This document shows positions 1 to 5,448 of a stretch of DNA of 8,362 bases, in pieces. Numbering within the stretch: position 1 is the stretch's first letter; each line of letters starts with the position of its first letter. The stretch is taken from assembly GCA_905200565.1 (NCBI GenBank), contig CAJKKX010000084.1:1-8362 (forward strand). Reading direction: 5' to 3'. Below the pieces are notes generated by a model that saw only the letters and a list, made by a program, of their open reading frames with translations, searched no databases and was not told the origin of the DNA. The translations under genes and the position numbers were made by a program. This DNA is from an uncultured Lachnospiraceae bacterium. Lineage in GTDB: Bacteria; Bacillota_A; Clostridia; Lachnospirales; Lachnospiraceae.

Positions 1-287
1 CTCCCGCCATATGATGTACAGGCGGAGATCGCCGCCAGAATACCGGCCGTGCTCCCGTTGACCAGATAAAATGTCTCCTCACTCCCATACAGTTTTGCCG
101 CGCGCTCCTGCGCATCCTTCAATATCCCTTCGGCGTGATGAAGATTGTCAAATCCGTCTATCTCTGTTATATCAATATCCAGGCACTCCCCCGGTACACC
201 CAGTCTGCGCTTATGCCCCGGCATATGAAACGGATAGGCATCCGATCCCCCGTATTCTTTCAACTTCTCGTAAAGCTTCTGTGACAT
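1..287 (-). CDS. Orn/Lys/Arg decarboxylase-family PLP enzyme, N-terminal part (truncated by window edge)
   Basis: The frame read from 287 down to the left edge gives about 95 residues beginning MSQKLYEKLKEYGG. It contains PFHMPGHKRR near residue 20, DITEIDGFDNLHHAEG near residues 40-55, and a YLVNGSTAGILAAI stretch near residues 75-90. These are the hallmark N-terminal motifs of the fold-type I, PLP-dependent Orn/Lys/Arg decarboxylase major domain (arginine or lysine decarboxylase, YaaO-like), a cytosolic polyamine or acid-stress enzyme. The PLP-binding lysine and the C-terminal domain lie outside the window, so the substrate cannot be assigned. The ATG at 287 is chosen because GGGAGA (292-297) sits 4 bases upstream. 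An in-frame ATG at 299 is possible but lacks a comparable site. The gene follows rloB by 73 bases and is probably a separate transcription unit. The family is clear; the specific enzyme is not. Confidence 0.85.
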   Translation of the reverse strand, partial: MSQKLYEKLKEYGGSDAYPFHMPGHKRRLGVPGECLDIDITEIDGFDNLHHAEGILKDAQERAAKLYGSEETFYLVNGSTAGILAAISACTSYGG

Positions 288-311
288 ATGTTCTCCCATT
301 CTATTTCCAGA

Positions 312-339
312 ATTTTATCCAGGTCTGCAAAAATACCAA
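312..339 (-). promoter_or_regulatory. Candidate sigma-A promoter for the decarboxylase-family gene
   Basis: On the minus strand TTGGTA (334-339) and TAAAAT (312-317) are separated by 16 bases. The -35 matches consensus at 4 of 6 positions and the -10 at 5 of 6. Transcription would start near 305, giving a leader of about 18 bases that contains the GGGAGA ribosome binding site. It lies in the only gap between the RloB gene and the decarboxylase-family gene. The match is moderate and the region is AT-rich, so chance occurrence is possible. Confidence 0.4.
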
Positions 340-360
340 AATCAGTTATTACGTTATTTG

Positions 361-1062
361 TTATTCTCCATCATCATTACGGATAGTTTCAATTACTTTT
401 CCAATATTACAAGTAATCTTCCCTTTGCAATCATGAATATCCTCATTAAGTTTTTTCTCCTGTATAATTGCTGTCTCAACTCGCCTTGCCAGTTCACCAA
501 TCTGAGGATTCTTCTTGGAATTAACTCTCGTCTTACCTAACAATAACTGATAGATAAATGTTTGATTTCCGTCCTTTTCATTCCTGATGATTGCTTTCTC
601 ATTTGGAAAAATATCACTTTCATACGCACCATCAAAATGAAGAAGCAGAAACAATTCGAATGACGGATTACTTACTGCAAGGATATTGTTTTTCTCTCCT
701 AACGCAATTACTTCATCATAATCCTGTACTTTGTTTTCGAAAATGTCCGCATCAAATAAGATAATCATTTTGTCCCGTTCCTTATCAAAAGATATTTCCG
801 GATTGTCTTTTTGCGATTCCGCAAAGCGAATCAGCTTTCTCGGATAACTAATATCTCTGTCACCTTCCGTTTTCTCCAGTAATCTTATATCAATAAGGGG
901 ATGAATATTTAAGGATTTTCTAATGTCAATCAATTTTCTAAAATACCACGTCTCTGTATTTGCCCCCTCGCAGATAAAAAAATATTTCCGGTAAGGTTCT
1001 CGCTGCATCTCCTGGTCGGTTGCTCTGCTATTCCAATTTGTATAACTTCTGACAGGCGCCAT
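361..1062 (-). CDS. rloB: RloB-family protein, predicted nuclease-like effector of an ATPase-RloB defence module
   Basis: This 233-residue protein matches the RloB family. The motifs I rely on are CEGANTETWYF (residues 31-41), an ILFDADIF strand carrying a D-x-D pair (101-108), and SNPSFELFLLLHF (131-143). An acidic residue after the first strand followed by a D-x-D motif is the arrangement of Toprim/OLD-like metal-dependent nucleases, so the product may cut nucleic acid. That is inference from the motif pattern. There is no signal peptide or membrane segment, so it is cytoplasmic. The ATG at 1062 lies two bases after the ATPase stop, and its ribosome binding site (AGAGGAGGAG) is inside the last ATPase codons, so the two are co-translated. 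RloB genes are typically paired with an ATPase like this one, as in RloA/RloB and AbiL-type abortive infection pairs. The gene is AT-rich compared with the surface cluster. Length is typical for the family. Confidence 0.88.
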   Translation of the reverse strand: MAPVRSYTNWNSRATDQEMQREPYRKYFFICEGANTETWYFRKLIDIRKSLNIHPLIDIRLLEKTEGDRDISYPRKLIRFAESQKDNPEISFDKERDKMIILFDADIFENKVQDYDEVIALGEKNNILAVSNPSFELFLLLHFDGAYESDIFPNEKAIIRNEKDGNQTFIYQLLLGKTRVNSKKNPQIGELARRVETAIIQEKKLNEDIHDCKGKITCNIGKVIETIRNDDGE

Positions 1063-1064
1063 GT

Positions 1065-2420
1065 TTACTCCTCCTCTCTGAAATGAAAAGATGAAAACAC
1101 TGGAATAGCACCATATCTGCCTTCCAGATATGCCTTACTCAACACCTTATCATAGCGTTCTTTAAAACGGTCTAATGAATAAAGCGTACTCGCATTTTCC
1201 GCATCACGCTCCACAAACCAAATCTCATCCCTTCGGAAAATAGACTGATCCATAATCGCAGACTCATGTGTTGTAAACAATAATTGCATCCTGTCCTCTT
1301 TATGAAGTTCCATAAACAATTCCAAAAATCTTGCTGTTAGTTTTGGATGCAGGCTTCTTTCCAGCTCATCCACAACATAAAGCACATCATCCCGCTTATT
1401 TAACAGCATATCCATTAAATCAAACAAGCGTCTCGTACCATCAGATTCTTCTTCAAATCCAAAATCGAAAAATGATCTGCTATGATGCAAACGGATCGTT
1501 GTCACTTTTGGCTCATTATGCCCTTCCACCTGAATATTGAAAAAGCTTTCATTTGACCGCATAGTCATACGGAAAAACGGTTCATCCTGTTCAGAAAGTT
1601 TTCCTTTTACATGACTCATTACCCTGTCAAAAACAGGTTTCGGCAAAGCATTTTCCAACTCATCCAATGTAATTTCTTCAATCTTAACCTGATTAATTCC
1701 GGTATCAAATGTTTCAATCAACTGATTAATCAACTTCAAAGAATCATCATCATAGTAATATTCTAAATCGATCAACGGTATATTTGGTGTGATGACGGAA
1801 ATATGATTCTGTATCCAATCAAATACATCTCTAAAAAACATAAGTTTTGTACGACTGGTATATTTCTTACCTCTGTTCATTTCTGTTAAGAACAAGGAAT
1901 TTTCATTACCCTCGAAATCATCTGCGTAAATCTCAAACTTATTTCTTTCCGTATTGGTAAGTGTAATGGATGGATCTAATATCGGACGTTTATTTCCTTC
2001 TCTTTCAAACAGGCAACGTGCCGTTCCATTTTGATATAACTCATAAAGCCATTCTTCGGTAATCTTCCTTTTACTTAAAATTGCGGAAAACCCATATGCG
2101 TAAAACTTATCACCTACGGTCATTTGAATTTCAAAGCTACTTTTCCTGTCCTTATTTTCTTCACGATTCTTGCAAAACATCTGAACCGCGTCCATAGGTA
2201 TCCCAGTCCGCACACACTCTTTAAAAAAGCGAAAAAATTCTGTCAGATTTGTTTTTCCTGACGCATTAGCGCCATAAACAACGCCATATTTCAATAACTG
2301 TGTACTCTTAATCTTTAAGCGATGTCCTGCATTTGTGCGTATTTTATTAGACGAAATCATTGTCAATTCCGTTGCCTGATCAAACGATTTGAAATTTTCT
2401 ATATTAATTTTTATTAACAT
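1065..2420 (-). CDS. AAA/ABC-class ATPase (SMC/OLD-like), sensor-ATPase partner of RloB
   Basis: This is a 451-residue cytoplasmic ATPase beginning MLIKINIENFKSF, the first strand typical of SMC/RecF/OLD-like ATPases. Visible motifs are Walker A GANASGKT (50-57), an ABC-signature-like segment EESDGTRRL (324-332), Walker B VLYVVDELE (346-354) followed by a SLHP D-loop (356-359), and the switch histidine in LFTTHES (381-387). All ATPase residues are therefore intact. The middle region (about 70-310) is the insertion found in AAA_15/AAA_21-type proteins. In ATPase-plus-RloB or ATPase-plus-Toprim pairs the ATPase generally senses invasion and controls the partner; that role here is inferred. The ATG at 2420 has GGAGGT at 2429-2434, 8 bases upstream, and a strong promoter immediately before it. 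It is first in a two-gene operon with rloB. An unrelated housekeeping role is less likely because of the RloB partner. Confidence 0.92.
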   Translation of the reverse strand: MLIKINIENFKSFDQATELTMISSNKIRTNAGHRLKIKSTQLLKYGVVYGANASGKTNLTEFFRFFKECVRTGIPMDAVQMFCKNREENKDRKSSFEIQMTVGDKFYAYGFSAILSKRKITEEWLYELYQNGTARCLFEREGNKRPILDPSITLTNTERNKFEIYADDFEGNENSLFLTEMNRGKKYTSRTKLMFFRDVFDWIQNHISVITPNIPLIDLEYYYDDDSLKLINQLIETFDTGINQVKIEEITLDELENALPKPVFDRVMSHVKGKLSEQDEPFFRMTMRSNESFFNIQVEGHNEPKVTTIRLHHSRSFFDFGFEEESDGTRRLFDLMDMLLNKRDDVLYVVDELERSLHPKLTARFLELFMELHKEDRMQLLFTTHESAIMDQSIFRRDEIWFVERDAENASTLYSLDRFKERYDKVLSKAYLEGRYGAIPVFSSFHFREEE

Positions 2421-2440
2421 GGCAATGCACCTCCATGTAC

Positions 2441-2469
2441 ATTATATAGAATATCCGCCATAACGTCAA
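2441..2469 (-). promoter_or_regulatory. Strong sigma-A promoter of the ATPase-rloB operon, with very short leader
   Basis: On the minus strand TTGACG (2464-2469) is followed by exactly 17 bases and then a perfect TATAAT (2441-2446). Counting from the -10 element, transcription would begin near 2434, the first base of the GGAGGT ribosome binding site (2429-2434). The leader would then be only about 14 bases. The elements sit correctly before the ATPase ATG at 2420. This is the best promoter in the window. Confidence 0.8.
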
Positions 2470-2484
2470 CCAAAGCTTCTTTAT

Positions 2485-2503
2485 TTGGAGATTTTTTCTC
2501 CAA
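2485..2503. promoter_or_regulatory. Perfect 7-bp inverted repeat upstream of the defence-operon promoter (possible operator)
   Basis: TTGGAGA (2485-2491) and TCTCCAA (2497-2503) are exact reverse complements separated by five T residues. The repeat begins 15 bases upstream of the -35 hexamer of the ATPase-rloB promoter, a position that could bind a regulator. On the minus strand the arms enclose a run of A rather than being followed by T, so an intrinsic terminator is unlikely. No repressor gene is present in the window. The function is inferred from position only. Confidence 0.4.
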
Positions 2504-2516
2504 TACCGAACGTCAA

Positions 2517-2542
2517 ATACCCCGCAGCAAGCTGCGGGGTAT
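2517..2542. repeat. Perfect GC-rich palindrome (REP-like element or bidirectional terminator)
   Basis: ATACCCCGCAGC (2517-2528) and GCTGCGGGGTAT (2531-2542) are perfect reverse complements around two bases. In RNA from the minus strand this folds to an 11-bp stem with a CUUG loop closed by G-C, a known stable tetraloop. It lies 44 bases after the wall-protein stop at 2587, so it may end the surface operon, but the following bases are only TTTG and do not make a proper U-tract. Its symmetry and the degenerate copy next to it also fit an interspersed palindromic repeat. It marks the change from GC-rich to AT-rich sequence. Confidence 0.6.
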
Positions 2543-2559
2543 GATCTGGCTTATTCTTT

Positions 2560-2580
2560 CCGCCCCAAGTGGCGGGGTAT
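2560..2580. repeat. Degenerate second copy of the GC-rich palindrome
   Basis: On the minus strand the segment from 2580 begins ATACCCCGC and has a central CTTG, like the palindrome at 2517-2542, but its far arm has decayed after GCGG. It still forms a 5-bp CCGCC/GGCGG stem (2560-2564 with 2571-2575). It starts only 6 bases after the wall-protein stop codon. The resemblance suggests a related repeat copy. The short stem could equally be part of a composite transcription end. Confidence 0.4.
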
Positions 2581-2586
2581 TGGTAT

Positions 2587-3447
2587 TCAGGCTCTCCGTT
2601 TGCGCCTTGTCAGTATTACGGCTATGCCAGCGCCGGAAATACACATTAGGGCGATCCACATCCATATATCGGAGTCATCACCGGTCTTTGGACTGGCCTT
2701 CCCTGCGCTGCCGGTTTTTCCGGGACGGGTGCTATTGCCTGCCGCCGGGCCGGATGTCCGCTCCGTTTCGCTGCCGGGTGTTTCGGTTTCCTCCGTCTCG
2801 CTGGCTGGCGTTTCGGTTTCCTCCGTTTCGCTGGCTGGCGTTTCCGTTTCCTCCGTTTCGCTGCCGGTAGTCTCCGTTTCCTCCGTTTCGCTGCCGGGCT
2901 CCTCTTTCTTCTCCGCCAGCACATAATAACTGTTATGGTCCGTCCGGAATGTGATCCGTTTTCCGTCCACGCTGCTGTCCATCACAGTCACATTGCCTTC
3001 CGTGGAAAGGTGGCAGATGACCGGGGACGCATACGCTTCCAGCGTCTCCACTGTGACCGTGACCGTCCGGCTGACCTCCACACGGTTCCCATCCTGATCG
3101 ATGAAATAAATATCCATCGGATAAATATTTGTCCCATAGGCTGCCATACAGCTTTCAAACCAGCGAAAGCCCTGCGCGTCCGTTTTCGGAATTGGATATA
3201 CCACCAGACGGAGTTCGTTCCCCGTGACGCCGCTGACCGCCACGCTGCTCCCGTCCCCCAGCGTGACCGCCGCTCCCCCGTTTTCCACAGGGGCAGTATA
3301 CCTGTCTGACTCCTGGATATACCGCGCACGTACCTCGATCTCGGCCTTTCTGCTTTCCGTCAGCGCTGCCGCAGAACAGGGGAGCGCCATAAGCAGGCAC
3401 AAAAGCAGGGCGATGCCCAAAGCCCCGGTCCGTTTCCTTTTCATCAT
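2587..3447 (-). CDS. Sortase-anchored cell-wall surface protein with Glu/Thr repeats
   Basis: The 286-residue product has four parts. A signal peptide covers residues 1-27 (MMKRKR, a hydrophobic core, cleavage near CSAAA). A soluble exported region of unknown fold, rich in beta-strand-like sequence, spans about 30-180. Four complete acidic 10-residue repeats plus a partial one (x-SETEETET-x) lie at 185-230. The sorting signal is SPKTGD (252-257), a hydrophobic segment (260-279) and an RRKRR tail. SPKTG is the variant known as a substrate of Clostridioides difficile sortase B, so covalent wall linkage is expected; no sortase is in the window. The start overlaps the stop of the upstream membrane-anchored gene in ATGATG, with GGAGGTGGG just before it; either ATG (3447 or 3444) could be used. 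It is the last gene of the surface cluster. The Glu/Thr repeats probably form a stalk lifting the domain off the wall. No enzymatic motif was seen. Confidence 0.9.
   Translation of the reverse strand: MMKRKRTGALGIALLLCLLMALPCSAAALTESRKAEIEVRARYIQESDRYTAPVENGGAAVTLGDGSSVAVSGVTGNELRLVVYPIPKTDAQGFRWFESCMAAYGTNIYPMDIYFIDQDGNRVEVSRTVTVTVETLEAYASPVICHLSTEGNVTVMDSSVDGKRITFRTDHNSYYVLAEKKEEPGSETEETETTGSETEETETPASETEETETPASETEETETPGSETERTSGPAAGNSTRPGKTGSAGKASPKTGDDSDIWMWIALMCISGAGIAVILTRRKRRA
2758..2895 (-). repeat. Tandem 30-bp coding repeat (Glu/Thr-rich stalk of the wall protein)
   Basis: Four and a half in-frame 30-bp units encode the decapeptide series GSETEETETT, GSETEETETP, ASETEETETP, ASETEETETP and GSETER. 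The last full units are nearly identical in DNA, so copy number is likely to vary between strains by slippage or recombination. Units are in phase with codons, so gain or loss changes stalk length without a frameshift. Confidence 0.85.
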
Positions 3448-3953
3448 TTCCCACCTCCCATCGTGACTGTCGTTTTCAGGGATACGCTTCCCCCTGAGTA
3501 ATAGGTCTCCGGCTCATATGCCATCAGCTTCAGTGTGATGGCGTCTCCGTCCTCTGGCAGCGCATCAAGGGTAACGGACTGCACATATTCCCCGGGTCTT
3601 ATCAGCCCGGTCTCTCCGAGCGTATCTCCCTGCGCATCCAGCACCCGCAGCTTTAACCAGACCCTATTTTCTGCCGGGTTCGTCAGCCAGATATCCGCCG
3701 TGTCCCCGTCCAGGATGACAGCACCGCAGACGGAGACCTGAAAAGCCTGCGCATCCAGCTCCTCCCATCCCAGACCATCCGGTACATCGGGCGTCCCCTG
3801 CACAGCAGAAGGGTCAAAAGGAGGAGGGGTAAACTCTGTCTGTCCGGTCCCTTTGCCGGCGCCGAAGGCAAGGACTGCGGTCATCACTGCCAGGGCAGCC
3901 GCACAAAGGACTGCCGCCAGCAGCAACAGATTTTTCTGTTTTTTCTGATTCAA
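3444..3953 (-). CDS. Membrane-anchored exported protein TM2, paralogue of the protein at 5449-5991
   Basis: The 169-residue protein has a basic N-terminus, one hydrophobic segment (about 8-30), a Pro-rich linker (38-60) and a C-terminal extracellular beta-rich domain. The domain carries GDTADIWLTNP (83-93), ETGLIRPGEYV (114-124) and a terminal TTVTM strand. These line up with EGTAELFFANP and QSGLLKPGHQV in the protein encoded at 5449-5991, so the two are paralogues. The start is TTG at 3953: the in-frame codon before the ribosome binding site is a stop, and the next in-frame ATG is inside the hydrophobic segment. AGGAGGGG (3963-3970) is a strong binding site, 9 bases away. The stop overlaps the next gene's start (ATGATG). 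The segment could act as an uncleaved signal-anchor, holding other cluster proteins at the membrane. I do not recognise a named family. Confidence 0.85.
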   Translation of the reverse strand: MNQKKQKNLLLLAAVLCAAALAVMTAVLAFGAGKGTGQTEFTPPPFDPSAVQGTPDVPDGLGWEELDAQAFQVSVCGAVILDGDTADIWLTNPAENRVWLKLRVLDAQGDTLGETGLIRPGEYVQSVTLDALPEDGDAITLKLMAYEPETYYSGGSVSLKTTVTMGGGK

Positions 3954-3962
3954 GACGTTCTG

Positions 3963-3970
3963 CCCCTCCT
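3963..3970 (-). promoter_or_regulatory. Ribosome binding site supporting a TTG start for the TM2 gene
   Basis: AGGAGGGG on the minus strand ends 9 bases before the TTG at 3953. A TGA in the same frame lies immediately upstream, so no ATG or GTG start is available before the hydrophobic segment. The nearby ATG at 3972-3974 is in another frame. Confidence 0.65.
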
Positions 3971-4022
3971 CTCATGTTTCTTTTGGCCCGTTATTTTTAG
4001 AGCCGTCCTGTCAGTTCGCTGC

Positions 4023-4580
4023 CTATTCGGACGCCGAGATCGTAACCGTGATCGTGCCGATGGTATCCCCATTCGTATTTTCCGGGAGCGTACCGGTCGG
4101 TGCGACGGTCAGGGTTCCTCCTGTCTCCTTCCCTGCGCCATTCTCACCGTTCCCGTTGTCAGCGGTGCCAAGCTGCAGGGAAGTCTCCGTAAATGCCATC
4201 CCGGCACTCTCATAACCTGTTTTCGCCTCATAAGCGGGCGTTGCCGTGATCCCGGCATTGGAATGGTTGGTAACGGTAATGGTTCCTGACTGGCTGCCCC
4301 AGCCGCCCTCTGTAGCCCCGTTGTAAGTATGAGTGTCCGGATCCCACGTGCCTTCGGAGCCGGACGTATAAGTAAAGCTCAGGTCCGTCCATGCAATATC
4401 TACCTTATATCTTGCAGCGCCGGACTGTCCTTCTTTATAAGTACCCGTGACATTCGCCACAGCGCTGCCGCCGATCTGGTCAACTGTCTTAGGGCTTTCA
4501 TCCGCTGCAAAAGCGGTGATGTTCACGCTGCAGGCCAGCGCAAGGGAAAGAAACAATGCTGCTGTCTTCTTATTTCTCAT
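4023..4580 (-). CDS. Small secreted surface-domain protein B (shared WxxL/WNP/GTITV domain)
   Basis: The 185-residue protein has a Sec signal peptide (MRNKK, hydrophobic core, AFA|AD cleavage near residue 26) followed by a single exported domain. Landmarks are W64-x-x-L, TWDPDTHTY (78-86), NHSNA (105-109) and a terminal IGTITVTIS strand (174-182). The same landmarks appear in the preceding gene and in the C-terminal domain of the beta-helix protein, so all three share a domain. Cys17 is not in a proper lipobox, so a lipoprotein is unlikely. A Gly/Asn-rich stretch (141-155) is absent from the paralogue. There is no wall-sorting signal, so retention would need a partner. The ATG at 4580 has an AGAGAGGA site about 9 bases upstream. 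It lies 109 bases after its paralogue and 69 bases before TM2. The family is not one I recognise; subunit or adhesin roles are guesses. Confidence 0.88.
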   Translation of the reverse strand: MRNKKTAALFLSLALACSVNITAFAADESPKTVDQIGGSAVANVTGTYKEGQSGAARYKVDIAWTDLSFTYTSGSEGTWDPDTHTYNGATEGGWGSQSGTITVTNHSNAGITATPAYEAKTGYESAGMAFTETSLQLGTADNGNGENGAGKETGGTLTVAPTGTLPENTNGDTIGTITVTISASE

Positions 4581-4689
4581 AATAATGAGTCCTCTCTTTC
4601 TTCAAAAAATATCTTTCGCGTCTCTGCGGTCCGGGAATGCTTCCGGAAGGTCAGAAACAGTCCCGTGCCATTCTGCGCAAAACGGCTGT

Positions 4690-5226
4690 TTACTGTGCGG
4701 CGGAGACCTTTACGGTGATCGTACCGACCGTCACGCCCTCAGCGCTGACCGAAGCGTTCGGCGTACCGCTTATGGTAAATGTGGACTTCTTGCTGTCTGC
4801 GGAAGCATAGCCGTTTTCTGTGCCGGCATTCAGGGTATATGCCGGTTCATCCAGCGCGCCGCTTATGCCGTTCCCGGTAACCGGAACGTATTCCAGGGCA
4901 ACGGCAACCTCCGCATTGGAATGGTTCGTCACGGTAACGCCTGCCGTGGTCTTATCCCATCCGGCGGAGGTGTTATCCGTGTAGGTGTGGTCGGACGGGT
5001 TCCATGTACGGGAGCCGCTCTCGTGGTAGGTAAACGTCATATCGTCCCATACGATATCCACGCTGTAGACCGTATCCGTGGCGGTGCCTCCCGTATACTT
5101 TGCCGTGACGTCAATGGGCTGGCTCCCATTCTCCCCGACAGTCCCGCTGCCTCCCGCTGCCAGAGCGGCGGTTCCCATGCCTGCCATCAAAGACAGTGCC
5201 AAAAACGCTGTGATCATTTTTTTCAT
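4690..5226 (-). CDS. Small secreted surface-domain protein A (shared WxxL/WNP/GTITV domain)
   Basis: The 178-residue secreted protein starts MKKMITAFLALSLMAG, with a signal peptide cleaved near ALA|AG (about residue 24). The mature part is the shared domain: VDIVWDDM around W60, TWNP (74-77), TVTNHSNA (98-105) and GTITVKVS (168-175). I place the start at 5226 rather than the in-frame ATG at 5241, because the latter overlaps the GGAGG binding site (5235-5239), which is ideally spaced 8 bases from 5226, and because MKKM gives a normal signal peptide. It is paralogous to the next gene (4023-4580), apparently from tandem duplication, and shares the domain with the end of the beta-helix protein. 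No cysteines, sorting signal or catalytic motif are evident, so a structural or binding role is more likely than an enzyme. A hairpin-rich gap precedes it, with no convincing promoter. Confidence 0.88.
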   Translation of the reverse strand: MKKMITAFLALSLMAGMGTAALAAGGSGTVGENGSQPIDVTAKYTGGTATDTVYSVDIVWDDMTFTYHESGSRTWNPSDHTYTDNTSAGWDKTTAGVTVTNHSNAEVAVALEYVPVTGNGISGALDEPAYTLNAGTENGYASADSKKSTFTISGTPNASVSAEGVTVGTITVKVSAAQ

Positions 5227-5234
5227 GATATATT

Positions 5235-5239
5235 CCTCC
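5235..5239 (-). promoter_or_regulatory. Ribosome binding site that sets the start of secreted protein A
   Basis: GGAGG on the minus strand lies 8 bases before the ATG at 5226. The alternative ATG at 5241 has its G within or beside this site and has no binding site of its own, so it is probably not a start. Confidence 0.75.
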
Positions 5240-5290
5240 ATTCAGTTTTGATCGTCCGGGCATTTTAAGGGTACCCGTTTCCCTGTTTAT

Positions 5291-5442
5291 TCCCGCGAGC
5301 AACGAGCCAGGCGGACATGCTTGCGACGCGAAGCTAGTCCTTTAGGGCATGTCCATTTGGCAACTGCCGCGAGGATCAAATGCCCGATGCTTGCATCTGG
5401 GTATTTGATTTACACCTCCAGCTGATGCTTTGAGGCTGTAAA
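5291..5442. repeat. Chain of three abutting imperfect hairpins in the surface-cluster intergenic region
   Basis: Three inverted repeats meet end to end. The first (5291-5375) is a long irregular stem whose core is GGACATGC (5313-5320) with GCATGTCC (5347-5354). It extends outward through GCCA/TGGC, GCA/TGC and CGCG/CGCG to TCC/GGA. The second (5375-5409) pairs ATCAAATGCCCGATGC with GCATCTGGGTATTTGAT around TT, with one bulge and one wobble or mismatch. The third (5409-5442) pairs TTTACACCTC with GAGGCTGTAAA, with one bulge and a 13-base loop. None has a following T-run on the minus strand. It could be a small non-autonomous repeat element, an RNA processing or stability element separating the two halves of the operon, or a regulatory leader. 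The bracketing remainder (5242-5290) contains a GGGTACCC palindrome and the binding site of the next gene. Confidence 0.6.
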
Positions 5443-5448
5443 CCGCTC

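Noticed and set aside
288..360. Terminator for the ATPase-rloB operon
   Set aside because: No stem of useful length followed by a T-run was found in this gap, so transcription may continue into the decarboxylase-family gene or end by another mechanism.
2758..2895. CRISPR-like regular repeats
   Set aside because: The units are contiguous with no spacers, are in phase with codons, and encode a protein stalk.
2646..2924. Arg/Lys/Pro-rich frame in the minus strand resembling a basic repeat protein
   Set aside because: It is the Glu/Thr repeat of the wall protein read in another frame; the frame with signal peptide and sorting signal explains the sequence.
4581..4689. TCCGG/CCGGA inverted repeat near 4630-4647 as a terminator between the two secreted-protein genes
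   Set aside because: The stem is only 5 bp with an 8-base loop and no adjacent T-run on the minus strand.
5226..5241. Upstream ATG (5241) as the start of secreted protein A
   Set aside because: It overlaps the GGAGG binding site that serves the ATG at 5226, and would add five residues (MEEYI) with two acidic ones before the signal peptide.
4447..5268. Plus-strand open frame of 273 codons across both small secreted-protein genes
   Set aside because: It runs through two signal-peptide genes and their intergenic gap on the opposite strand, and its translation is a low-complexity mix with no domain.
5242..5448. Short leader peptide (MQASGI then stop) after a GGAGGTG-like site in the hairpin region
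   Set aside because: The binding-site-like sequence is about 16 bases from the ATG, too far for normal initiation, and the six codons are not enriched for a regulatory amino acid.
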